Under the pieces are notes generated by a model. The model searched no databases, was not told the DNA's origin, and saw only the letters and a program-made list of their open reading frames with translations. The position numbers were made by a program, and so were the translations under genes. Of a DNA stretch of 54,526 bases, positions 9,199 to 16,815 are shown piece by piece; the first letter of the stretch is position 1; each line of letters opens with the position of its first letter. The stretch is from Sphingomonas sp. RIT328 (GTDB lineage Bacteria; Pseudomonadota; Alphaproteobacteria; Sphingomonadales; Sphingomonadaceae), in contig NZ_JFYV01000022.1 in NCBI RefSeq assembly GCF_000632225.1, forward strand, positions 1 to 54,526, in the 5' to 3' direction.

Positions 9199-10829
9199 TC
9201 GCCTTCCTCCACCCGTGCGACCAGCGCCGCCTCATCGAGCGGTTCGGCGAGCCAATAGCCTTGCAGATAGGTACAGCCTTCGGCGGCCAGCAAGCCATGC
9301 TGCACATCGCTCTCGACGCCCTCGGCGATCACCGGCAGGTCCAATGAGCGCGCCAGCGTCATCACCGCGCGCACCACGCCGCGATGCCGCGCATTGCCGT
9401 CGATCGCGCAGGCGAGCGCCTTGTCGAGCTTGAGATAATCGAGCGGCAGCGCGGTGAGATAGGCGAGGCTCGAATAGCCGGTGCCGAAATCGTCGAGCGC
9501 GACGCGCACGCCGGCGTCGCGCAGCGTCGCGAGGACCGCCGCCGCCGCCTCGAGATTGCGGATCGCGCCGGTCTCGGTGATCTCGACGGTGAGCCGGTCG
9601 AAGGGAACGCCGCTCGCCTGCACGCGGGCGAGGAACAAGGCGGCGAAGCCCGGCCGGCCGAGATCGCCCGCGGTGAGGTTGAGCGAGACGCGCAAATGGT
9701 CGAGCGCGGCGGGCCAGGCGGCGACGCGGGCGAGCACCAGCCGCTGGATATGATCGGACAAGGCGATGCCGAGATCGGCGCGGTCGGCGGCGGCGAACAG
9801 CGCGTCGGCGCCGAGCGGGCCGAGCCGGCCGTGCGTCCAGCGCGCCAGCGCCTCGACGCCGGTGATCCGCGGCGAATCGAACCGCGCCTGCGGCTGGAAC
9901 AGCACGTCGATCTCACCGCGCTCGATCGCGAGGTGCAGGTCGATCGCCAGCGAATCGAGCGGCGCCGCGCCTTCCGGACCGGCGATGCGGATCATCGCGC
10001 CGTCGCTCGCCTTGGCGTCGCGCAACGCCTCGCCGGCGCGGCGGAGCAGGCGCACGGCATCGTCGTCGGGGCCGCTCACCGCCATGCCCCAGCGACTGCC
10101 GAGCACCGCCTGCCGCTGACCGATCGGCAGCGGCTGCGCCAGCGCGGCGTCGAGCGCGGCGGCGAGCGTCGTCATCACCTCGGGCGACGCGGCGGCGGCG
10201 ACGACGATCTCGCCACCCGCCGGCGCCGCGACGAAGCCGGCGGGGCCGAGCAGCGCGCGGGTGATCGCGGTGACGCGCGCGCGCGCCGCGGCGATCGAGG
10301 CATCGCCCACCGCCCGCCCGCGCGCGGCGTTGAGGATGTCGAGCCGCGACAGCGCGATCCGCAGCACGCCGACCGCATCCCCCGCCGCGCGCCGCGCGGA
10401 CAGCCAGACCGCCGCATCGGGCGCCTCGGCCGGCTCGCCGATGCCGTGATTGCGCCGGTCGATCGGCGCGCGGGCGGCGAACCGGGCGACCTGCAAGCGT
10501 TCGTCCGCATCGTTGCGGTCGATCAGGAAATGCGTCGCACCGGCCGCGTGCAGTGCCTCGAGCGGCCCGAGATCGTCGACCCAGGCGAGCAGCGCACCAC
10601 CGGTCGCCGCGGCCAGGCCGCCGAGCGCGCGCACGCCGACGAGCCCGCCGTCCGGATCGTCGCGCCCGTCGACGACGAGCAACGCCGCCGCGCTGGCGAG
10701 CGCGCGCGCCGCGACGCCGTCGCCGCCGTCGTCGGGCACGACGCGCCAGCCCGGCCAATCGGCCGCTGCCGCCGCGCCGCGGGCGCCCGATACGATGAAC
10801 AGCGTCGCGCGCTCCGCCTCTGTAACCAT
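9195..10829 (-). CDS. Cyclic di-GMP phosphodiesterase with degenerate GGDEF and active-looking EAL domain
   Basis: The protein of 544 residues has three parts. The N-terminal 130 residues look like a receiver fold without the phosphorylated aspartate pattern. The middle (about 150-290) resembles a GGDEF domain, with the signature reduced to GGEIV. The EAL domain (about 300-540) keeps the expected catalytic set: GVEALARW, an asparagine in SLNLTAGDL, the glutamate in EITETG, DDFGTGYSSL, a lysine in KLDKAL, AEGVE and QGYWLAEP. It therefore should hydrolyse cyclic di-GMP, with the dead GGDEF perhaps sensing GTP. The ATG at 10829 is preferred over a TTG 36 bases upstream. A SnoaL-like gene follows with a 4-base overlap. 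Confidence 0.88.
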   Translation of the reverse strand: MVTEAERATLFIVSGARGAAAAADWPGWRVVPDDGGDGVAARALASAAALLVVDGRDDPDGGLVGVRALGGLAAATGGALLAWVDDLGPLEALHAAGATHFLIDRNDADERLQVARFAARAPIDRRNHGIGEPAEAPDAAVWLSARRAAGDAVGVLRIALSRLDILNAARGRAVGDASIAAARARVTAITRALLGPAGFVAAPAGGEIVVAAAASPEVMTTLAAALDAALAQPLPIGQRQAVLGSRWGMAVSGPDDDAVRLLRRAGEALRDAKASDGAMIRIAGPEGAAPLDSLAIDLHLAIERGEIDVLFQPQARFDSPRITGVEALARWTHGRLGPLGADALFAAADRADLGIALSDHIQRLVLARVAAWPAALDHLRVSLNLTAGDLGRPGFAALFLARVQASGVPFDRLTVEITETGAIRNLEAAAAVLATLRDAGVRVALDDFGTGYSSLAYLTALPLDYLKLDKALACAIDGNARHRGVVRAVMTLARSLDLPVIAEGVESDVQHGLLAAEGCTYLQGYWLAEPLDEAALVARVEEGE

Positions 10830-10924
10830 TGCCGCCTGCCTAAGCTGCTGACAGCGCAGCGGCAATGCCGCCGCATAGGAAACGGAACGGACTTGTCCGC
10901 TAACGGTTGACCGCTTAGCTCCTG

Positions 10925-11938
10925 ATGATGACCAGCCTTCCCCAATCCGCTCAGCCGCTGGTCGATCCGCAGGGTCGCACCATCCGCTATCTGCGCATCT
11001 CGGTTACCGACCGGTGCGACCTGCGCTGCCGCTATTGCATGGCCGAGCAGATGACCTTCCTGCCGCGCGCCGCGCTGCTCAGTCTCGACGAGATCGCGAT
11101 CATCGCCGAGCGCTTCATCGCGCGCGGCGTCACCAAGATCCGCCTGTCGGGCGGCGAGCCGCTGGTCCGGCGTGACGTCGGCGATCTCGTCCGCCGGCTT
11201 GGCCGCCATGTCGGCACCGGGCTCGACGAGCTGACGATGACCACCAATGCGACGCGGCTGGAGAGCTATGCCGGCGCGATGGTCGACGCGGGCATCCGCC
11301 GGATCAACGTCAGCCTCGACAGCCTCGACGCCGACCGTTTCCGCTACATCACCCGCCACGGCGATCTCGACCAGGTTCTGCGCGGCATCGCCGCGGCACG
11401 CGCCGCGGGGCTGGCGGTGAAGATCAACATGGTCGCGCTGGCGGGGCTCAACGAGGACGAGATACCGGCGATGCTGCGCTGGTGTGTCGACGAGGGCCAC
11501 GACCTGTCGCTGATCGAGACGATGCCGCTCGGCGCGATCGACGAGGATCGCACCGACCGTTTCGTGCCGCTGACCCGCGTGCTCGCCGATCTTCAGACGC
11601 AGTTCGCGCTGACCCGCGATTCGCACCGCACCGGCGGCCCGGCGCGCTATTGGCGCGTCGGCGACAGCAAGACGCGGCTCGGGCTGATCTCGCCGCTCAC
11701 CGCCAATTTCTGCGACGGCTGCAACCGCGTGCGGTTGACCACCGAGGGCAAATTGTATCTCTGTCTCGGCCATGACGATCAGGTCGACCTCAAGGCTGCG
11801 TTGCGCGACGGCGGGATCGAAGGACTCGACGCCGCAATCGACATCGGCCTGTCGCGCAAGCCGGCGCGGCATGATTTCCGCATCGCCAGCGGCGCGGCGC
11901 CGGCCGTCGCGCGGCATATGAGCGTCACCGGCGGATGA
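10925..11938 (+). CDS. moaA: GTP 3',8-cyclase MoaA
   Basis: Radical-SAM enzyme for the first step of molybdenum cofactor synthesis. The N-terminal CxxxCxxC cluster is at C31, C35 and C38 (CDLRCRYC). The second iron-sulfur site uses C263, C266 and C280 (FCDGCNR and LYLCLG). The protein ends in the conserved GG dipeptide needed for activity. The length of 337 residues is normal. It is divergent from the EAL gene, and its TGA overlaps the ATG of nadK (ATGA, 11935-11938). No other mo- genes are in the window. Confidence 0.97.
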   Translation: MMTSLPQSAQPLVDPQGRTIRYLRISVTDRCDLRCRYCMAEQMTFLPRAALLSLDEIAIIAERFIARGVTKIRLSGGEPLVRRDVGDLVRRLGRHVGTGLDELTMTTNATRLESYAGAMVDAGIRRINVSLDSLDADRFRYITRHGDLDQVLRGIAAARAAGLAVKINMVALAGLNEDEIPAMLRWCVDEGHDLSLIETMPLGAIDEDRTDRFVPLTRVLADLQTQFALTRDSHRTGGPARYWRVGDSKTRLGLISPLTANFCDGCNRVRLTTEGKLYLCLGHDDQVDLKAALRDGGIEGLDAAIDIGLSRKPARHDFRIASGAAPAVARHMSVTGG

Positions 11939-12711
11939 GCTACGAGCGGCGGGCGCTGGTCGCCTCTCCGACCGCGCCGGCCCAGGCCGCCGCGGCGGAG
12001 ATCGCCGACGCGCTCGACTGGGTAGATCCCTCGGGCGCCGACGTGCTGATCGCGCTTGGCGGAGACGGTTTCATGTTGCAGACGCTGCATGGCCTGCTCG
12101 ATCGCCGCGGCCCGCCGGTGCCGGTGTTCGGCATGAACCTCGGCACGGTCGGCTTTCTGATGAACGAATGGCGGCGGCACGGCATCGCCGAACGGCTGAA
12201 CCGCGCCAAGTCGTTCAAGGTGACGCCGCTCGCCGCGACGATCACCGGCATCGACGGCCGCGTCCATCAGGCACCCGCGATCAACGAGGTGTCGCTGCTC
12301 CGCGAGACGCGGCAGACCGCCAAGCTGGAGGTGACGGTCAACGACCGGATCGTCATGCCCGAACTCGCCTGCGACGGCATCCTGGTGGCGACGCCGGCCG
12401 GGTCGACGGCCTATAATCTGTCGGCGCAGGGGCCGATCCTGCCGCTCGGCTCCAACATGCTCGCGCTGACCCCGATCAGCCCGTTCCGCCCCAGGCGCTG
12501 GCGCGGCGCGATCCTGCCCGACAAGGCGCGCATCACGCTGCGTGTCCTCGACCCCGCCAAGCGCCCGGTCTCCGCCGTCGCCGACCAGCGCGAATTCCGC
12601 GACGTCGCCGAAGTTTCGATCTGCATGGACCGCGCGCGCGAGCTGACCTTGCTGTTCGATCCCGAACACGCGCTCGACGACCGGATCACGATGGAGCAAT
12701 TCGTCGCCTGA
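11935..12711 (+). CDS. nadK: NAD kinase
   Basis: Phosphorylates NAD to NADP. The 258-residue protein shows the family signature GGDG (about residues 39-42, in LIALGGDGFML), the NE-V-L stretch (INEVSLLR), and DGILVATPAGSTAYNLSAQGP, which forms the nucleotide site. Length agrees with the short alphaproteobacterial NadK. It is translationally coupled to moaA by an ATGA overlap. Nothing follows it on this strand until tRNA-Asn. Confidence 0.95.
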   Translation: MSYERRALVASPTAPAQAAAAEIADALDWVDPSGADVLIALGGDGFMLQTLHGLLDRRGPPVPVFGMNLGTVGFLMNEWRRHGIAERLNRAKSFKVTPLAATITGIDGRVHQAPAINEVSLLRETRQTAKLEVTVNDRIVMPELACDGILVATPAGSTAYNLSAQGPILPLGSNMLALTPISPFRPRRWRGAILPDKARITLRVLDPAKRPVSAVADQREFRDVAEVSICMDRARELTLLFDPEHALDDRITMEQFVA

Positions 12712-12973
12712 CCGGCGCGCGTGCAGGACCACCGGCGCTCCAACCCGTCAAGTGATCCCGCTCCCGGCCAATGCCGTGTCAGACACCTGCGAAGGCGCGA
12801 AGATCGAACGCGGCAGCGCCCCTCTCTGCTGATCCGCCGAAGCGAGACGGGTCCTGCCTGATCCGAAAGCCTCCGTACCTCGACACGCGCGCCCTCTTCT
12901 CCGCGTCTCCGCCCGAATTCTCGATCGCCCACCCCGGCAGCGCACGAAGCTGTGGAAAAACGTGACAACGGGG
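12712..12973. other. Non-coding spacer upstream of tRNA-Asn
   Basis: About 260 bases after nadK with no convincing gene. Short open frames exist but lack a ribosome binding site and family-like composition. The only motif I can name is TGTGGAAAA at 12951-12959, which fits the loose DnaA-box form TTWTNCACA on the other strand. The same block, AGCTGTGGAAAA followed by a CGT, recurs near 30896. Confidence 0.5.
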
Positions 12974-13001
12974 TTGCACTGCAATTTTTGGCGGCTATAG
13001 A
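12974..13001 (+). promoter_or_regulatory. Sigma-70-type promoter of tRNA-Asn
   Basis: TTGCAC at 12974-12979, a 16-base spacer and TATAGA at 12996-13001 make a good housekeeping promoter. Transcription would begin near 13008, about 14 bases before the mature tRNA. The run of five T in the spacer and the low local GC stand out in this genome. Confidence 0.7.
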
Positions 13002-13021
13002 CCCCCTCCACGACGCAGCGT

Positions 13022-13096
13022 TCCCTGATAGCTCAGCGGTAGAGCTCTCGACTGTTAATCGAGCGGCCGTAGGTTCGAATCCTACTCAGGGAGCCA
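13022..13096 (+). tRNA. tRNA-Asn (GTT)
   Basis: A full cloverleaf. The acceptor stem TCCCTGA (13022-13028) pairs with TCAGGGA (13086-13092). The anticodon stem CTCGA/TCGAG encloses the loop CTGTTAA, with anticodon GTT at 13054-13056. The T-loop reads TTCGAAT. The discriminator G (13093) is followed by an encoded CCA. A short T-run follows directly. Confidence 0.98.
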
Positions 13097-13194
13097 TTTT
13101 TCACCGATCGCGTGTGAAAACCGGCTTGCGTTCGTTCCCCACCCCCGACATCATCCCCGCAGACGAGGGGCGTAGACGCTCCCGCTGGAGAGCG

Positions 13195-13305
13195 ATGATG
13201 ATGGTCTTCCTGGAAGTGGCAATCGGTGCGACCGCCGTGGCCCTGCTCAGCATCCCCGTGGTGATCGCGCTGGTCGACCGGCGCAAGCTCACCAGACCGG
13301 AATAA
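13195..13305 (+). CDS. Small single-span membrane protein, 36 residues
   Basis: A short gene with a clear ribosome binding site (GGAG at 13186-13189, five bases before the ATG at 13195). The product has one transmembrane segment (about residues 4-27, FLEVAIGATAVALLSIPVVI) and a positively charged tail DRRKLTRPE, which suggests a cytoplasmic C-terminus. I do not recognise a family. It lies right after tRNA-Asn, and a perfect 16-bp palindrome begins five bases after the stop. Two further in-frame ATGs follow the first, so the exact start is uncertain by one or two residues. Confidence 0.62.
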   Translation: MMMVFLEVAIGATAVALLSIPVVIALVDRRKLTRPE

Positions 13306-13310
13306 GCGCC

Positions 13311-13326
13311 GTCCCGCGCGCGGGAC
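13311..13326. repeat. Perfect palindrome after the 36-residue gene
   Basis: GTCCCGCG-CGCGGGAC is a perfect 16-base palindrome beginning five bases past the stop codon. Its TCCCGCG/CGCGGGA arms match the core of the REPIN-like element at 5044-5125, without the central AA or TT. It may be a single REP relative or a terminator stem; no T-tract follows. Confidence 0.5.
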
Positions 13327-13403
13327 CAGCCAGCGTTAGTGCACGCGACACGAATTGCGTCTAGAGCGGCGGCGTCACCGTCACTCTGGAACAGGATTTC
13401 ATC

Positions 13404-13601
13404 GTGGAATCGCCGGCCCCCATCACCGCGCAACTCGTCGCCTCGATCCATCAGCCGTGGCGGGCGTCGGTGCGCGAATGCCTTGACCGCTGGCAGCGGC
13501 TCGACGCGGCAGCGCGCGCATCGGCCTATCTGGTCCTCGAAGGGCCGGAGCCGAACCTGCGCCGCACGCTCAATGCGGTGGAGATCGCCAAGCTCGCCTG
13601 A
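13404..13601 (+). CDS. Hypothetical protein, 65 residues
   Basis: Starts with GTG at 13404 behind AGGA at about seven bases. The product is a small soluble, helical protein (LVASIHQPWRASVRECLDRW and later NLRRTLNAVEIAKLA) with no signal peptide. I do not recognise the family. It is convergent with the next small gene, with 15 bases between the stops. Confidence 0.55.
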   Translation: MESPAPITAQLVASIHQPWRASVRECLDRWQRLDAAARASAYLVLEGPEPNLRRTLNAVEIAKLA

Positions 13602-13616
13602 GACCCCGGCGCGCGG

Positions 13617-13733
13617 CTAGTTGCCGAGCGCGAACCACGCGAGGATCGCCAGCGCGATCAGCGTGATCACGCCGACGAACATCATCATGCGGGGCAGTGC
13701 GTCGCGCTGGGGTCGTTCGTCGCTGTCGGTCAT
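13617..13733 (-). CDS. Small single-span membrane protein, 38 residues
   Basis: Encodes an acidic/basic N-terminus (MTDSDERPQRDALPR), then one transmembrane segment, MMMFVGVITLIALAILAWFA, and ends GN. An AAGGA ribosome binding site lies about eight bases before the ATG at 13733. The layout, a charged N-tail then one helix to the end, is that of a tail-anchored small membrane protein. No family is recognised. It lies 23 bases beyond the end of the exported beta-propeller gene on the same strand, so it may be the last gene of that run. Confidence 0.68.
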   Translation of the reverse strand: MTDSDERPQRDALPRMMMFVGVITLIALAILAWFALGN

Positions 13734-13756
13734 CGTCGATCCTTGTCTGTCGGAAG

Positions 13757-14779
13757 TCAGGCGAGCACCGCCGCATCGGGTGACTTACCGGTGGCGAAGC
13801 CGCCGGTGATCGCCCAGCGCCGCAGGTCGATGATCGCCACCCGGTCGCTGTCGAGCGAGGCGAACAGCGTATCGCCGAACAGGTTGAGCCCGTTGGCGGC
13901 GGCGTCGAGCGGCAGCCGGTCCTGCTCGGCGAGCGTCACCGGATCGAGCCGCGTCAGGCTCCGGTCGGCGGTATTGGCGACGATCAGCCGGCCGTCCGCC
14001 GCCGTGACGATCCGCACTGCCTCGCCGCGCATCGTCCGGCGGTTGCGTTCGGCCAGCGTCCCCGCATCGAGCGAGTGGAGCGTGCCGGCGGGGCGATCGA
14101 TGACATAGAGCGTGCGCTCGTCGAGGCTGAGCGTCATGCCCTCCGGCGCGGTGCCGATAGCGCGACGCAGCGGCGCGGTGCCGATGTCCTCGGGATCGAC
14201 GGCGATGACGCCGCCGCTCAACGTATCGGCGACATAGGCGCGCGATCCGTCGCGCCGGAGCACGAGATAGTGGCTGCGCGCGCCGCCGACCGGGATCAGC
14301 CGCGAGGGCGCGTCATCGGTCGCCGGGTGATCGAAGCGCGCGAGGACGCTGTCCGCCTCGGCGAGCACGTAGAGACGCCCCTGCCGGTCGAGTCGCACCG
14401 CGTGGAGCCGACCCAGCGGCGACAGGTCGATCGTCCGCGCCAGCGCCCGGCGGTGGAGATCGATCACCCAGATCGCACTGCCCCCCGCCCCCGGCGCCTT
14501 CCAGCTCTCGACGCCATAATGGCCGACATAGGCGAAGCGGCCGGCAGCATCGGCGGCGATCTCATGTGGCTGCGTGCCGAGGTGCAGCGTCGCGACCGGC
14601 GATCCGCCCGGCACCTCGTAAAAGCCGATGCCACCCGCCCTCTTCTCGATCAGGGCGAGCGTCTGACGGCTGGCTTCGGAGGTTGCGGGTTGCGCGGCGG
14701 CGCGGACGCCGAGCGCCATCGCCGCGACACCGCCGCCGGCCAGCATCCACAATCCCTGCCGTCGATCGATCAATGCCAT
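13757..14779 (-). CDS. Exported YVTN-type beta-propeller protein
   Basis: The 340-residue protein begins MALIDRRQGLWMLAGGGVAA, a twin-arginine-like export signal (RR followed by a hydrophobic core and AAA). The rest is a series of roughly 40-residue repeats of the form strand-turn-V(I/V)DL or YVADT..GVIAVD, typical of YVTN/lactonase beta-propellers. No catalytic residues are evident. It may be a binding scaffold or a lactonase-like enzyme in the periplasm. The OhrR-type gene starts its transcript just upstream on the same strand (61-base gap), so both may be co-transcribed. Confidence 0.8.
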   Translation of the reverse strand: MALIDRRQGLWMLAGGGVAAMALGVRAAAQPATSEASRQTLALIEKRAGGIGFYEVPGGSPVATLHLGTQPHEIAADAAGRFAYVGHYGVESWKAPGAGGSAIWVIDLHRRALARTIDLSPLGRLHAVRLDRQGRLYVLAEADSVLARFDHPATDDAPSRLIPVGGARSHYLVLRRDGSRAYVADTLSGGVIAVDPEDIGTAPLRRAIGTAPEGMTLSLDERTLYVIDRPAGTLHSLDAGTLAERNRRTMRGEAVRIVTAADGRLIVANTADRSLTRLDPVTLAEQDRLPLDAAANGLNLFGDTLFASLDSDRVAIIDLRRWAITGGFATGKSPDAAVLA

Positions 14780-14840
14780 AGCTCCTTCATCATGGGGTGA
14801 AGGATCGAACCACCGCCGGAGTTCCCGTCGGCGGCGCAGT

Positions 14841-15272
14841 CTATTCGGCGAGCGCGCGGCGCAAGGCGGCGACTTCGCGGTTGAGCGCGGCGAGCCGTTC
14901 CGGCGCCATGCCGCTGCGCGCGACGATCAGCGGGGCGAGGCAGCCGGTCTCCGCCCAGCAGGCCTCGCCCGCGTCGGTCAGGCGCACGCGCACCTGCCGC
15001 TCGTCGGCGGGGTTGCGCAGCCGCGTCACCAGTCCCGCCGCCTCGAGCCGCTTGGCGAGCGGGGTGATCGTGCTCGGCTCGAGCGCCAACCGCTCGGCGA
15101 TCTCGCCGATCGCGCGGCCGTCCGCGGCGCCGTGCAGCACCTGCAGGACGAGGAATTGCGGATAGGTGATGCCGAGCCGGTCGAGCACCGGCTTATAGGC
15201 GCGGTTGATCGCGATGGTCGCCGCGTAGAGCGAGAAACACAATTGTTCGTCGAGCGGTAGCGGATCGGCCAT
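14841..15272 (-). CDS. OhrR-type MarR-family peroxide sensor
   Basis: A 143-residue winged-helix regulator. The N-terminus LDEQLCFSLYAA matches OhrR, with the reactive cysteine at C12. YKPVL..LGITYPQFLVL follows, as in organic-hydroperoxide repressors. Further cysteines at C105 and C111 could serve as the second cysteine of a 2-Cys OhrR. Known OhrR proteins repress ohr until the cysteine is oxidised. No ohr gene is in the window, so the target is unclear; the downstream beta-propeller and upstream exported gene are candidates. Confidence 0.88.
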   Translation of the reverse strand: MADPLPLDEQLCFSLYAATIAINRAYKPVLDRLGITYPQFLVLQVLHGAADGRAIGEIAERLALEPSTITPLAKRLEAAGLVTRLRNPADERQVRVRLTDAGEACWAETGCLAPLIVARSGMAPERLAALNREVAALRRALAE

Positions 15273-15355
15273 CGGATCTCCTCACCGGCGGGCGATAGCG
15301 CAGCAGGCGCATGCCGGGCAACGCGCGCGGTCGGGTGACCCGCCGCGCCGCGCCA

Positions 15356-16228
15356 TCAATAGGCGAGCGACACGGACCAGGTGACGAGCGGGACGATCCG
15401 CGCCGTCTCGCCATCCGGACCGCTCAGCCGGGCGAGGCGGCGGTCACGATGCAAGGCGAGCGCCTCCCAGCGGATCGTCCCCGGCGTCGCACCGAGCCGG
15501 AACGGCTTGACCAGCGCGGCGCCGGCGCTGGCGAACACCCGGTCGCCGCTGCCCGCGCCATAGAAGCCGTGCCAGCCGATGCCGAGCGCGAGCGGCAGAC
15601 TGAGCTTCGCCGCCCCATCGCCCTCACCGAGCGAGACCGCCGGTTCCGCCCCCGCCTGCGTATAGACGCCACCGTCGCCCTTCGGCCGCATCGTCACGAC
15701 GAAGGTCGGCGACAGCGCGTCATCGTGCGCGAGCGACAGGCTCGCCTCGTGCGTCGTCCCGGCGATGCCGTTGGGACTGGCCTTGACCGTATAGATGACG
15801 GCGGTGCGCAGCGCCTTGCTCGGCGCGAGCACCAAAGCGGCGAGCGTGTTGCTCTCATACCAGCCGCGTGGCGCCGTTCGCTCCGCGAGGCGGGGGGTGT
15901 GGAAGCCGTTGCTGGTGCGCAGGAGGAACCAGCCGCCCGGATCGCCACCGTCCCGCCGCCATAGGTCGAGCGCCGCGCCGAGCTGTAGATGGACGGGCAG
16001 CCTGTCGAGAACGGCGCGGTCGTCGTCATAGCTGCCGCGGGCGAAATCGCCGTTGCGCGCATCGAGCCCCGCGCTGAGATGAAAGCGCCCCGCGCCGGCT
16101 GTGTCGCTGCCGATCGTCGCATCTTCGGTATCGATGGTCGGCACCTGCGCGCCGGCCGCGGCAGCGACGAACACCGCCGCCACGATCGCGCCGCCGCACC
16201 GGGTCCAAAATATCCTGTCGTCGATCAT
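15356..16228 (-). CDS. Exported protein of unknown function, possible outer-membrane beta-barrel
   Basis: A 290-residue protein with a signal peptide (MIDDRIFWTRCGGAIVAAVF then AAAAGAQ). The mature part is rich in alternating hydrophobic/polar strands and ends in an aromatic residue (VTWSVSLAY), as outer-membrane barrels do. No family is recognised with confidence. The ATG at 16228 has a strong GGAGAGG just upstream; a TTG 30 bases further up is less likely. It lies 83 bases upstream of the OhrR-type gene on the same strand. Confidence 0.72.
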   Translation of the reverse strand: MIDDRIFWTRCGGAIVAAVFVAAAAGAQVPTIDTEDATIGSDTAGAGRFHLSAGLDARNGDFARGSYDDDRAVLDRLPVHLQLGAALDLWRRDGGDPGGWFLLRTSNGFHTPRLAERTAPRGWYESNTLAALVLAPSKALRTAVIYTVKASPNGIAGTTHEASLSLAHDDALSPTFVVTMRPKGDGGVYTQAGAEPAVSLGEGDGAAKLSLPLALGIGWHGFYGAGSGDRVFASAGAALVKPFRLGATPGTIRWEALALHRDRRLARLSGPDGETARIVPLVTWSVSLAY

Positions 16229-16359
16229 CCTCTCCGGCCATGGCGACAACTTCGGCAAAGCAATATAGCGAAAATCACTGATCGATGTTATGCCGGAGCT
16301 TTACTTACCTCCGTTCCGGCCCGTCTGGAACATTACAACGGCGGTGACGCTATGCGAGA

Positions 16360-16815
16360 ATGAACCATCCTTCCGGCAATCCGCGATCGACCGCATCGCT
16401 GTTCGGCCATCCGCTGCACCCGATGCTGGTGCCCTTTCCCATCGTCGGGTTCGTCGGCGCGCTGATCACCGATCTCGCCTATCTCAATTCGGCCAACGTG
16501 CAGTGGAGCAACTTCTCGATCTGGCTGATCACCGGCGGGCTGGTGATGGGCGGGTTCGCGGCGTTGACCGGAATCATCGATTATGCCGGCGACAAGCGGG
16601 TGCGCGCGGCGCGGCCGGCGACCGCGCATATGATCATCAACATCTCGGTCTTCGTGATCGAGATCGTCAACGCCTTTGTCCACAGTCGTGACGGCTGGAC
16701 CGCGGTGGTGCCGACCGGGCTGACGCTGTCGGCGATCGCGGTCGCCTTGCTCGCGGTCAGCGCATGGCTCGGCGGCTCGCTGGTTTACAAGCATCGCGTC
16801 GGGGTGCGCTCGTGA
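16360..16815 (+). CDS. DUF2231 membrane protein
   Basis: A 151-residue inner-membrane protein with four predicted transmembrane helices. It opens with the family signature GHPLHPMLVPFPIVGF. DUF2231 proteins are often found beside haem or sugar-dehydrogenase genes, but their role is not established. Its TGA overlaps the GTG of the next gene (GTGA, 16812-16815), so the two are probably made together and may form a membrane redox unit. Confidence 0.88.
   Translation: MNHPSGNPRSTASLFGHPLHPMLVPFPIVGFVGALITDLAYLNSANVQWSNFSIWLITGGLVMGGFAALTGIIDYAGDKRVRAARPATAHMIINISVFVIEIVNAFVHSRDGWTAVVPTGLTLSAIAVALLAVSAWLGGSLVYKHRVGVRS

Noticed and set aside
12771..12965. A 64-codon plus-strand frame upstream of tRNA-Asn
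   Set aside because: No ribosome binding site, odd composition and overlap with the tRNA promoter region make it unlikely.
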